Positions 52,713 to 64,000 of a DNA stretch of 64,000 bases are shown here, piece after piece. The stretch lies in assembly GCA_947652115.1 (NCBI GenBank), contig OX393567.1, forward strand, positions 19,605,298 through 19,669,297. Direction: 5' to 3'. Under the pieces are notes generated by a model. The model did no database searches. It saw nothing but the letters and a program-made list of their open reading frames with translations, and was not told the origin of the DNA. Position 1 is the stretch's first letter; each line of letters begins with the position of its first letter. The stretch comes from Blastomussa wellsi (lineage: Eukaryota; Cnidaria; Anthozoa; Scleractinia; Plerogyridae). The translations under genes and the position numbers were made by a program.

Positions 52713-55700
52713 ATGGAGAACCAGTTTGTCATAAAAGAAGGCTGGGCAGTAAAAGAAAGCGGACAAGCTGTACTTGGTCAGACAAACTGGCGGAAGCGAT
52801 GGTGTCGGCTTGTGCGAAGTCCGCACGGGACTTCTTGGTCGTATTTCAGGTACTTCCATCGTTGTTAATTGTTTTTTGGTACTTTTGTTAACGGCAGTAA
52901 AAACTCACATAAATATTTGATGTGAGCTCAAGGTTTTTTCGAATCGTCACGGTCTTGAACCTCGTTAATATATTTATTACACAACGTGACAAGAACGTGA
53001 AACCCGCAACCTACTCTGATAAGGTTTATATATTGTGGAAGATCTTTGGACCTTTATAAAGAATCTCGAGACTTCACGGCTCGTCCGAGTTCCCCTTTCT
53101 GAGTGATATTGTTCTTCTGATTTGATAACAATCGCATTAACCTTCAATAAGCTGATATTTACACACAGTATTCTGTTACTGACATCTAAAGGTTTCATTA
53201 TTTAACCTTGAAAAGTATAATACTTTTGATCGATCTACAATACTTTTAAGTGTAGTACACCATGAAATAACGCACAAGTGAATAGCTTCTTTCTCTTTCT
53301 TATAGAAAAAGGTTGTGCCAAAATCAACCTAAAGTAATTAATGCAATATTCAAATTCATCAACAGTGCTGCTGTCCGGACTCCGATTATATTATTTTAGA
53401 TTAGCGCGATAAGCTCATCGCCTAAAAGTCATCTTTTGAATTTGAAATCTGGAGTTCCTTGGTTCAATTCCTCTACAGACAACTACAAAGAACTCAATTT
53501 GTTCACAGTAGTTGGTTTTGTAAATAACCAGTTATTGGCTGTAAGTCACCATCCCATCAGTTTGGACATATGGTTTGTTGATCATTTACAGTGTAAATGC
53601 AAAAGCACTTGTAAAGAGTCTTTGTTTCATAAGCTGAGTCAGTCTGGCTCACAAAGAAGTTAAATAATTCAGTCCAAATTGAATGGTAGTAGAAAATATT
53701 TTATACCCCAACTGTATTAAGGTCAACCTAGTAGAAGTTTAGATAGTCATGTTTTATTCCAATGGAGTATTAAGAGAAGCTCATGACTTGGCGAAAACCA
53801 AAGGGGCACAAAAACTGTCATTTAGATGTTTAAGGGCCCATTAACTGATCTTTTCGAGCCGTTGCTAAGGAAAAATTATTTTCATATAACCTCATCATTT
53901 TAAGTCAGTTCAGGGTTATTTCAGGTGTTTTAACTTTTTTGTGACCAGTAACATCAGGGGTGGCGTCATAAGGCCACGTCCTTGGTCATGTGACTAACAC
54001 TGAAAAAATGCAAAGGCTCCCAGGTAAATTACTTTGTCGGGATTTTTTCATTGATTTAATATTTTAATTTTAATGCTATGCATAGATTTTGTTTTATTTC
54101 TAAAAGGTCAGATTTTGAGAAAATTTTTAAAAATGTGTAATTTTCTGAAAAAAGTGTGATTTTGAAAAAAGGAATGTATAGCTACGGTATGTTTCCAACA
54201 TTGGCTTTAATCAGTAATCGTTGAAAAGGGCTCGCGTCTCCTTTAGCACTTAAAGAAACCGGAAGTGAGCCTGATATATATTGGAAATTACCCAATCAGC
54301 GTGCGTGCAATTTACACTACCAGTGCACTTCGGTAAGATCAAACAAAGCCACGCAAAGTTGTTTTTTTTCTTTCTTTTGCTCTTATTTTGTCTTTGCTTG
54401 TACTTTTTTATTTTACATCCAGTGAAACACAAAGCAAAAATATCTAAAATGTAAGCAAATTTGCGAGTTATTGAGTGGTACGGCTTTAAGACTTTCATCG
54501 GGTTTTACATTTGTAAGCATATCTGAAATCAAAAACGTTCATCAGCATTTATTTAGCCGGTCATCAGTCAGCTGCATTCTATCGTTTTCCTTTGCCCCAC
54601 ATGTAGGTGTTTGACAGTACTTTTGTCCTAAACAGGTTCAGGGTTTCAAACCTCTAGTGGCATCCCTATACCTGCCCACCTGGGGACTGACAGCCCTTTT
54701 TTCTTTGTACCAAATTATGATGATGCCCATATTAAAGGGAACAACTATAAGAATGAAATGCTTTGACAAAGAGACAAAAATTTCTGTTGTTGGTTATATT
54801 TTTTTAGGAAAATGGATGATATTGCATCAAATCAGCCAGCTGGTAGAATAGAACTTGATTCAACTTGTAAGTCAACTTTGATCTTGGAAACTTAACGGGG
54901 GAGAACCCTAACTACAAAACGGTTGCTGCAGATGACTTCTGATCATAATTATCTTGGGTCCCCTTTCAATCCTAGGATTAGTTTTTTGCCATGCTTGTTC
55001 TATTAGAGGCTGCTTTCACTTTTGGCAGTTTTGACCATATTTGGAAAGTCATGTGACCAGAACACATAAATGCTTAAAACTTGCAGAGCTTACATCATCC
55101 CAGGATTGAAAGGGAACCCAAGATATGATGGTTAGAAGTCATCTGCTGCAACTGTTTTGTAGTTGGGGTTCTCCCCCCTTAACTGGTACTAAACTTTTAC
55201 TGTTATTGCTAGCTAAGGAGGCATGGTGGCCAAATGGATAGCATACTGGATTCGGGATTAACCAGGTGACGTTGACGTAGTTGACGCCCTAGTTGGGGTC
55301 ACTACATTTTACTCTGGGGCAAGACACACACACATATTTAGTGCCTGTCTCCACCTAGATGTGTATAAACTGGTTCTGGTGAATTAATGCTAGTGGTAAT
55401 CCTGCGATGGACTAGCATCTCATCAGGGAGGAGCAATCTGTTGGGGAGACTGGACAGAATGCTGGGGAGTAACCAGTGATGGACAAACATCAGTGGTAGA
55501 TCTAGGGGAGGGGCCTAAGGGGTCAACCACCTCCCTTATATTTGGTTATGGCCCATGTATTCAATATCGCACATGACTACCCACCTAAATTTTTCAACCG
55601 CCCCCCCCCCCCCTTCCCTCTTAGCTCAAGGTCTGGATCTGACAGTGAACATTCCATTCAGGGGGAGTACTGGTAGTTCTAAATACTATTAGCCACCCAT

Positions 55701-58700
55701 GTCTGGCAACGGTTGAGTATAAGCTCTGCAGTGTATGAAAGTTGAACATGTTCTCGTAATAAGACTTAAATAATTTAGACATCTTTAGCTTATCTGGCAA
55801 CATTCTTTCTCTATTGAAGTAGATTTTTCAGAACTTTACGTACTATTTTGTACCTACTGCAGATGCTGCACGTGAACTTGAAGAAGGGGAAAGAAAGAAG
55901 AAGCCAAACTGCTTTGCTCTTGGTCCAGTGTTTGACAACTTTGCCAGGAGAACTTATTACATCAGTTGCGGTGAGTTAATGTTACCCCCCCCCCCCACCC
56001 GTGCAGTGAGATGACTGACTATCATTAGCTTTTGGTAAGATATGAAAGTGACCTCTGCTGGGGTCAAGCCCCGGGCAGGGTCACTGTCTTGTGTTCTTCG
56101 GCAAGCCACTAGTACTTTACCTCACAATGCCTCTCTCCACCCAGGAGTGTAATTAAATGGGTACCGGTCAATTGTTGGTGCAACCTGACAGAATTCTCCT
56201 ATGGAGTAACCTGCGATGGACTAGCATCCACCATCTAGGCGGAGTAGAAATGCTGCTAGATGCTTCATGCTACAGAAACCGGAGTCCATCGCTAGCAGAT
56301 ATGAGCCAGTTTGTACTTTGTAAAAGGATTTACTGAAAACCTAGTTTTATGGCCGAGACTCAAACAGACCTGCTCCTGGTGCAAAGAGCTGGATTGTCAA
56401 GTACATACATACATGACTAGGAAGCATATAATTATATTATAACAAGCCATGGATAGTGTTAACATTTTTTGTTTACTTTACAGAAACTGTTGATGACAAG
56501 CTTAGCTGGATGGAAGTGCTTAATGCTGTGACAGAGTCTCAAACAGAGACACCAGACAAATTTGACAAGAGAAAAAGAAGTGTTCGGCAGAGACTAACCC
56601 GAAGGGTAAGCCTTTGTGAAGCCAAGATGCACAACAAAAACACACTGGTATTAACATCTCTGGCAGTTATTTCTGTAACATTACATGGCTAGTAATATTG
56701 CCCGGATGGAGTGAGCCAAACACAATCCAATGATAAGATCATCCATGATACCATGATCTGGTAAAACATCATAACATCATGTAGCATTGTGTACAACATG
56801 ATAAGTTAATGAAAGCATATAACTCAAAATCTTATATGTCAAGTAATTTAGTAAACCAAAGACTCCTGCAAACACTGGAAGTGCATAAAAGCACAGTCAC
56901 ATAAATTAGTTTTCTCTCCTGTTCCTGACATCCACATGCACAAGGACATTGCCTTGTGCTAGGAGTATAGGGGTTGGGATAGCCTCCTGTACAAATTTTC
57001 TTTTGGCTTGGCTGAAAGGTTGTATGTCGAACCACAAGAATATATGCTTAGGAGGCTATAGGCTCAGTTACCAGCTGCCGTTTGGGAAATGAGCCTGCAC
57101 TCCTCCCCAGATACGGAGAAGAACAAAGACCAGATGTTAGAGAGTGGCAGAAATCCAGTCTAGGGAGGCTAGGTGGGAAAGCAAACAAAAATCAGCTGTT
57201 TGTTAACGTTGATGCTTTATACAGCTTACATGTATATTGCTGTTACTACTTTTCTCCATTTCTTCTAATATATCCTTCATTTGAAAGGCATGCTTGGAAA
57301 CTTAGCTATCCCAAACTATAATCTTATGATGCATTTTATTTATTTTTTTCTCATTGCCTTTGGCTTTGTCCTCAGTCAAGAAAACACACTGCTGGTGGGA
57401 AGGGTGTAGATGGTACCAACAATACAGCATGTCTGGATCCTCTTGAAAGGATGGAGGTAAATTTTGCTAATTGAAGACAGAGCTCTCCTTATTTCAAAAG
57501 GAACAGGAATGAATGTTGCAGATTGAAAATAAACAAATTAAAATATAAAACTAAGGAAAACATTCGTACTACTGTCTTGTGCACACAGGGCAAATGGATG
57601 TATTGTACTCACTGCTCTGCTTGGCAACAATAAACAAAATCTGGAAAAAATAATTTAAATAAGAGCTGTTCATAATTAGGGGTCTGTACTTATTCTGTTG
57701 CAAAATATTACACAGACTTTCAGGTTTTTCCCACTTTCAACCAGCTCCAAGCACCTCTGGAATCCTTTGGGAGTCCTACCCCTCCTATTCTGCCAGGTTC
57801 CCATGGCCCCTGTTCCCTTCCACTTCACAAACCTGAAGATAACTAACACTGGTAGATCCATGGAAGATGATGGGGAGGTTTCCACCTTGCCCCTCCCATC
57901 TCCTTCCAGACCCCCAACGATTTAGGGCACTGTTATTGTAATATGAGGTCCCAGGAACGAGACCCTGCCCTGCCACTAGCAGGATTTCTTTCTCGGTAGT
58001 CCTGAGTACTGAGTCCTCGGTCGTGCCTTGTAAATAGCCAACTGGTCTGCCTCTTGCTTGTTGGGATTTTTAGCCATGTTATTTTCATTTAAGATATTTG
58101 TTTCCTTTGTTTGAGTGACATGCCTGAAAACTAACTAAGCTTGAATGAATGGCTCAATAGGGTGCACAATTACAGTCTCCCTAATGGCCCTATGAAACTA
58201 AGTTACAACATTTCTAGTTACAGCACAGGTAGCCCAAGCTCGATATATGAGCAGCTCTTATGTTGACTCGAGCGATTTGCATATTTATAAGGATTTGTAT
58301 GGGGAAAGAAATAAAGCCGAAAAAAACGACAAATTAACCCTTGAATTACAGTAAAAACCGCTCACCTGAACTCCCGCGCTTCTTTCTTTGTGTGCTGTGT
58401 GGTTTTTATAACTGATTTGAAGCGATTTAGTGCACTTTTATATATAGAGAAGAAACCGTTGGAAGTAAAACTACACTAAAAATACTAAAATGACAAAATA
58501 CTAACGTATTGTAAAAGTAAAGATCACATGAAACTTAAGATCACATTAATAACAAACTAAAATATTCTGTCAGTTACAAAGCTATCAGGTGTGAACTTAC
58601 GCATAATGCACTCAGAGTAGTTTCTTCTAAACTTCTTTAGATCGGTGGAATAAACAAAGTCATCGGTAATATTCTTACACAATTGAAGAGCATTATAAAA

Positions 58701-61700
58701 GAGCATTGGCTTCCTGCTGATGGTACGTGGAAAAGGTAAACTTATGTTTTTTTTTTATTTTTGTCATTGTGATATTTTACAGCAGTGGACAAATCTTTGT
58801 CGAATCAGTGATTGTGGGGAGTGGAAGAAAACTGATATCAAGAACGGAATAAAAATATCCCGACTTAGCTTTACACATCAGGACATGGTAGCTGTGAAGG
58901 TAAGTGGTAATGCATGCGATGGGCTAGGTTGTTTGTTTAGAACTAAGTAGGAAAAAGCCTTAGAAAGCATGCCCAAATGAGTGAAATTTGCTAAGAGGTA
59001 GTCATACACGCACAGAAACCCTTTGAAGGGTTGCCTTGCAAAAACGGAGAAAACTTAAAAGATTAAAAGGAAATAGAAGAAAGAGACAAAAAGAAGGCCT
59101 AGAACTCTTCTTTTTAACCGTAGGTTGAAGGAATTATTCCAGTTCCTCCAGACATCGCATATGATTATCTGCGGTTAGCAATGCAAAAAGGCGGCAAGGT
59201 GAGAGACAAAATCCTTTTACAGACAATTTATAGCTGAGGAAGTCGAAGATCCGCTTGAAAATCTTTTATTACCTCTAAAAATGTTTCGCCGACCGGAACG
59301 TCGGAACTTTTCAGCACTTTCCAAACGATTCATCTGGTTTCTTTGGCCCCAAAAGGTGGACTGTGGGGTGAAAGTCCATGAGATCAGACAGTTTCCAGAA
59401 AATCCGCTCGGAAATTGTGGAGCACCTCTAAAGTTGTTCCGCCGATCGGAACTTCGGAAAATTTCTTTACCACTGGCTCTGTGAGTGGCCAAGATGAAGC
59501 AAATTGCGCGCTGTGATTGGCTACCCGAGCGGTCGAGATGGAGCCATCTCGCCACAAACACGCAAAAAAGAACTTGGCCAATATCCGTCCATCTTGGCCT
59601 CACGCTTAGCCAATAACACATATTTACCGCCAATTTGGCATTTTACCGCCACATGAGTCAATGGCGTTTGTTTCTCTAACTCTCCTTCGCAGCAACAACA
59701 ACAACGGCTTTATTTTTGTGTCAAAGTGCTTTATTATACCTGTTAATTGGAGACACAGTAAGCTGTCACGCAACGTTCCCCCCAAAGAGGGAGCGTTGCG
59801 TTGCGTGACATCCCAAAAAAGGCTGCATTAGGGTCACAGTAACGCCACCGTGTTTTTGTGGGGGGTGGGGGGTTGGGGGTGTCGGGGGGGGTGGGGGGGG
59901 GTTGGAGAATGGTGCGAGATGCCTGTCTTTGCGGTCGATCTTAGGCTATTTCTGTAAGAATCTTTTCTCTGCTTGTAATTTTCCTGTACGGGACAAAATG
60001 GTAACTCACTTTAAGTTGGTGCTTACTAATCCTGATGAGAGCTATAACAGGACCTTATGCTGGTATGGTTTTTCAAGAAGAGAAACGACTTTTCAACAAA
60101 ACCGTAACTGAGTTCATCCTAACTCCATAGATTTCATGAATAAGAATTTTTTCGTTTTGTTTCAGCTGGACCAACCATTTCGCGGCGAAGAGGTTCTACA
60201 GAAAATAGATGGTACCATACTTTTGCTGATTTCTGTTCGTTATCATTATGAACTTAACATCCACGTACATTGCTGGTATTGCCTCATTCCTATTCCCCCG
60301 GCCCGTCGTCGGTAAAGAGCGGTAAAAACTAAAGAGCGATGCTTGGGCACGAGGTTGATTGCCTTCCAAAGTGAGCCAAAGTAGAAGCAAATTTTTCTTA
60401 CATGAATTGCAGCTATAATTCAGACAAAAGCCAGTCGTTTAGAAATGGCATTTCCACATGGTGTCTGAAACGAACTTCGAAATCATAGGGAACATGCGAT
60501 TTGCTTTTCCCATGAACGTTGCTTTCCTAAATATTCTGTTTAGAACTTATTTTTATTTAAGGCTCCCAACGCTTGACTCCTACCCACAAACTCTCATTAG
60601 GACATTACATTTATGGAATCCAAACCATTTCATTTCTTGCTTGTAGAATCTATACCACATGCTTGGATCGTGTACAACAAATACACTTTACCCCTTCCAA
60701 GTGCGTCCCCACGAGATGTGTGCCTACAGAGAATGTGGATGCCGTCATACTTAACTAAAAATGGAACATCAGGTAGGTGTTTTATTAACGGTTCGGTGAG
60801 CAAGTGAGAACTATCAGCATAGATAAAACTGACGTTTGGGGCGTTTGTCAACACCTGAGTACCTTGCAAGTTTTAAAATTAAGCTAATTTATTGTTTGCA
60901 ATAGGCATGGTATTATGGTCGACGAATCACTCTCAAATCCTACAAGTGCAGGTGAGCCAATTTAATGTTTGGAAGAATCTCTTCTCCGGCAAGCCCGCAT
61001 GCAGTTTTCGACAGCGGCATTACTAGTGACGTAGCCTATTGGTTATGACGACAAGCTGGCGTCACTAAATTAGGAGTGGTCGTGTTCTCTAAACTACACT
61101 CTGCAGGGAGAGGTTAATCTGACCAAAATATCACTGATTCGGCTGTTATAATTTTAGCCCCCCTCCGGGGAGGGGGTGCTGCTTGACCCATGTTTAGGTA
61201 CAGGGTTGCTGCGCGGCTGAAGGTTTGAAACCCTGACCCTGTTTAGGACAAAGAAAACGTTTTTTAATACTGTAAGGCTAATATCTATTCCTGAAAATGA
61301 TCTTATGTTGACCGGTGACTGTCTAAATAAAAACTGCTGAATGTGTGCAAAGTCTTCGTTGAAGCCATACCCTGTCTAGGACGGCTCCAGACAGGACAGA
61401 TGCGCTTGAAATTATATACCGTACCCTGTTCACGAATGAGGATTCACAAACCACACCCTATCCAGCGTGGGCAGGTCCCCGTATAGCCCATATAGGGGAG
61501 AATCCCCCCCTCCCCGTGATTATAGCAGAGTACAATCCACCGTAAGCAAAACGATGGCGACTGGTACATTTACCTATAATGCTTTGCGCGCGAAAACCCT
61601 AAAAGAGCGTATAAAAACACAAAGAAAAGTTGGAAGTCATTCAAACTCGGCAAGGATCGACAAGTGCAATGTTGTTAGTACAAGGAACGACTTCCGTTAT

Positions 61701-63531
61701 ACCATACCTTGCTATATGCCCAGTGGGAATTGTTTGGTTCGCAAGGTATTGTGGTAAAATGTACATCCGCCATCTTTTTTTCTTACGGTGGATTGCGTTC
61801 CATTATTCTTAAAAAAAAAGCCTTTATTTCCTTGGCCTGCGTGTAGCAGAGTCCAAGGTTAGCCTTAACTAAGTTCTTTGAAAACAATTTGTGTGGTGTA
61901 TAGTAACTGAATGCGGCAACCTTTCAAACGGTTTTACCGCCCTTCTCGTGGCCTTTGGTAGTAGTTTCCTGTCTGCCTTGATTAAAAGAGATACCATCAG
62001 ATTTGCAATTTTTATAACAAAGCGAACAGGAAGCTGTTAGTCAAAGGGCGATAAAACCCGCCTGAAACGTCGCCAAAATATGCTGTGAAATGAAGATTTG
62101 TGAACAATAGAAACCACATAATCTGTTTGAATCTTTTCTAATTTTGACTATTCGGTCTATTTAATAGCTTACTTGTATATAATTCCTGTTTATCGAGGGC
62201 TCCATAGCCTCATAGAGTTCCGTTCAGTTTAAAGAAGCTAACGACACGTATACTGCAGTTTGGAAAAAAAATAATTTCAATTTTGTTGATCGCCAAGCCA
62301 TCTTAATATTACTTAATCTGAACTGTCCATGTTTCTTTGTTCTTGAGTCTTTCTACCTTAGTTTACAATCATTTTGAGCTTTCTTACCATTTCAAAAGTA
62401 TATCGTGACATTACTATTTTGCATGTTTGTTTGTGGCATGCGAGACAAGCTTTGAGGTGGTCTGTCAGAGAGCGTGGATCAGTGCTGAGCTATGCTCAAA
62501 TAGGATTGTGCGTGTTAAAGGTTACCTGCGCGTGTTCAGTTTTAGGGTGTGGGAGAGTTGATAATAAGATAACACGCTAATTTGTCTTATTTCAGGGTTT
62601 TACGAGAGTTCTTGCCGGCTTGTCTGGATTTGTATTATCACCTATTACTGCATCAGGTGGGTGCTCCAAGTCAACTTTGTCTTTTCGTTGATGTCGCCTG
62701 TTGGGAATGTGTGATAGTGCCGCGCTTTGTGTGACACAGTAGCCAATGAGCGTGCACAAGATTTGGCCTGAGTGTTGCGCCAAATGCAAGCCTACGCGCA
62801 GGTTATGTGTTCTGCGAAGTGTCTAGAAAACATGTGATCATTCACACTCACTTTTAATCCCGGAAGTGCTGGTATATGGTTTTGATTGAACAACTCATTC
62901 GGTTTGACAACGGAGGCCATGATCTGCTTGACGATAATCCCACCCGATCTCAAAGGAATAACTTACTCAACGGAATTCGTTTACTTGCAACTTGAGATTG
63001 CATTAAAAAGAAATCTATAGAACTAACGCCCATTTATTTTTTAAATAACTGAAATGCTACGCGCGCTCTCATTGGTCGATAGGTGTGTTTAGATAAGAGT
63101 GTGTAAACGCGGTTGTGACGTTTTAGATTCGCGCATAGGTTTGCGAAATGTTACAGCCTTGCTCATAAAACCTAGTCTCCTACGCAGCCGTTATTAGGGG
63201 ACTGCGTTACACTGGCTACGGTAAAGGTGGATTTCAACTGTCGCGTAATTTTTTACGTGCGTTCACGTGCGTAAAAAAATTTAGAGACAATGTATGAACG
63301 ACTAGCGTAAACGTTTACGCAAGTTTTCCATACATCGTCTCTAATTTTATTCACGCACGTAAAAAATTACGCGACAGTGGAAATCCACCTTAAGTCGTTT
63401 GTTATCAAGCTTGCCTTCAGTGTGTTCGACAGTCTCATTGATTTTCAGTTTTCATATTTTTCCTCATAGCTCCGCAAAAAGACGTACAATCCAGCAACGA
63501 ATTACTGAAGTTCAGCCAAATGAAAAGCTAG
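52713..63531 (+). CDS. PH domain plus START domain protein, 13 coding exons
   Basis: Exons: 52713-52849, 54808-54866, 55863-55970, 56484-56605, 57376-57456, 58641-58722, 58783-58899, 59124-59198, 60166-60211, 60647-60772, 60905-60951, 62596-62656 and 63470-63531. All other borders are GT-AG and in phase, but 58722 to 58783 does not keep frame with any splice sites I can find. Exons 1-4 encode a PH domain (KEGWAVKESG start, ending SCETVDDKLSWMEVLNAV with the conserved Trp), which would bind membrane phosphoinositides. From 58783 the protein reads as a START lipid-transfer domain (GEWKKTDIKNGIKI, then VEGIIPVPPDIAYDYL, then SASPRDVCLQRMW). CERT has the same domain pair, but this PH domain does not look like CERT. 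A membrane-targeted lipid carrier is likely. Confidence 0.75.
54896..55178. mobile_element. TTAA-flanked palindromic MITE, 283 bp
   Basis: Inverted arms of about 85 bp starting CGGGGGAGAACCC and ending GGGTTCTCCCCCC (mismatches allowed) lie between TTAA at 54892-54895 and 55179-55182. It is inserted 29 bp after the donor of PH-START exon 2. It is not the same sequence as the TTAA element at 3223-3656. Confidence 0.8.
55219..55500 (+). mobile_element. Diverged SINE copy
   Basis: Starts GGCATGGTGGCCAAATGG (A-box-like) and later shares GTGTATAAACTGG and GCGATGGACTAGCATCTCATC with the SINE at 35370-35757. The B box is degraded. Confidence 0.6.
56060..56300 (+). mobile_element. Diverged SINE body
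   Basis: Shares CTTCGGCAAGCCACTAGTACTT-like text (cf. TTGCCCAAG at 35540), TAAATGGGTACCGG and GCGATGGACTAGCATCC with the same SINE family. The tRNA-like head is missing or unrecognisable. Confidence 0.55.
59220..59580. repeat. Internally duplicated repeat
   Basis: ATCCGCTTGAAAATC...CGCCGACCGGAACGTCGGAA recurs about 125 bp later as ATCCGCTCGGAAATT...CGCCGATCGGAACTTCGGAA. It also contains a short palindrome around CGACCGGAACGTCGG. Confidence 0.55.
59764..59809. repeat. Short palindrome
   Basis: GTCACGCAACG pairs with CGTTGCGTGAC around a centre of C and A runs. Probably the end of a dispersed element. Confidence 0.5.
59859..59905 (+). other. G-run tract with quadruplex potential
   Basis: Five or more runs of four to nine G separated by one to three T or C bases, inside the PH-START intron and on the coding strand. 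It could form a G-quadruplex in the pre-mRNA. Confidence 0.5.
61533..61795. mobile_element. MITE with ATCCACCGTAAG ends, 263 bp
   Basis: CAATCCACCGTAAG...ACGATGGCG at the left matches, inverted, CAATCCACCGTAAG...AGATGGCG at the right. I see no clear flanking duplication and no coding capacity. Confidence 0.6.
63224..63391. mobile_element. Fold-back MITE, 168 bp
   Basis: AAGGTGGATTTCAACTGTCG with AATTTTTTACGTGCG pairs with CGCACGTAAAAAATT and CGACAGTGGAAATCCACCTT. A second inner pair GAGACAATGTATG / CATACATCGTCTC encloses a centre with AACGTTTACG. It ends 78 bp before the last PH-START coding exon. Confidence 0.75.
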
Positions 63532-64000
63532 CCTATGGGTCAAAGTTTCCACGTTTCAGACTCTAAACGACTGCGTAGCGATTTTGGTGTTCGGAAAAAT
63601 ATTATTTCAAGTGTGTGCGCCGTTCATAATCGTCGGTTGTTCAAACCCAATTTTAAGCAAATTGAGGCCTCAAATCAAAGGGCCAATGAACTATCGAAAG
63701 GAGAAGTTGAACATATTTTCAAGCCAGCCTTTTAACCCAGCAGCGCTGGACGTTTAAAATCGTTCTGTGGCAAGTTTGTCGAATGAATGATTCAGCGCGG
63801 TGAATCCCTTCGATTTGTTCGCTCGTAAATACCACGGATGTGGACCTCTTTGATGATTTCTAAATTAATTCCGCTTTGCGTTTTCGAGTTGGTGTAGTGT
63901 TTGCGACCGTATTAAAATGACACAAAGTCAAGCAAGAACCGCCATGTTTAATTCTCCTCTCGCCACACTGTGGTTTTTGGATGTAAGCTAGTTCCCAGTA
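63532..64000. other. 3' region of the PH-START gene
   Basis: The frame at 63535-63735 begins just after the stop codon and has no similarity I recognise, so I treat this stretch as 3' UTR and flank. No other gene seen before the window ends. Confidence 0.4.

Noticed and set aside
1..64000. CRISPR array or bacterial operon
   Set aside because: No regularly spaced direct repeats with unique spacers and no ribosome binding pattern; the introns show that the host is eukaryotic.

Overview
The window is animal nuclear DNA. Two large intron-split genes resolve exon by exon with GT-AG borders and continuous reading frame, a third resolves with one unresolved junction, and introns and intergenic DNA are full of short DNA transposons, tRNA-derived SINEs and Penelope-like fragments. 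Together with a 15.4-kb virus-like Polinton whose unassigned proteins resemble those I associate with cnidarian Polintons, this suggests an anthozoan cnidarian, probably a stony coral. That assignment is inference.

Layout. 635-6366 (minus): a PIDD1-like death-domain gene of four coding exons (LRRs, two ZU5 domains each with an HFS site, a UPA-like exon, then two death domains). 8121-23482: an apparently intact Polinton/Maverick (adintovirus-like provirus) flanked by an 8-bp direct repeat. 26877-51654 (minus): an aryl hydrocarbon receptor (AHR) homologue, twelve coding exons, 945 residues. 52713-63531 (plus): a gene encoding an N-terminal PH domain and a C-terminal START domain, divergent from AHR across a 1.06-kb interval.

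The Polinton carries a protein-primed family B DNA polymerase, a retroviral-type integrase, an A32/FtsK-type packaging ATPase, a probable double-jelly-roll major capsid protein, a probable penton protein, and about ten further small proteins, several with membrane segments or zinc-ribbon cysteines. All these frames are open. The terminal inverted repeats are about 97-98% identical, but the outer 170 bp of each is itself a near-perfect palindrome, so each end can fold into a hairpin. I find no adenain-like protease. One short zinc-ribbon gene (17615-17758, 47 codons) was recovered by direct reading. The genes lie in divergent and convergent blocks with TATA-like A/T-rich sequence directly at their start codons.

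The rest is mobile DNA: two TTAA-flanked MITEs, fold-back elements, two CAGGGTT-ended MITEs with 6-bp duplications, two pogo/Tigger-like elements (one holding a decayed Penelope-like element), a 100-bp Penelope 3' end inserted in a SINE with a 13-bp duplication, and three hammerhead-ribozyme-like motifs in the Penelope copies.
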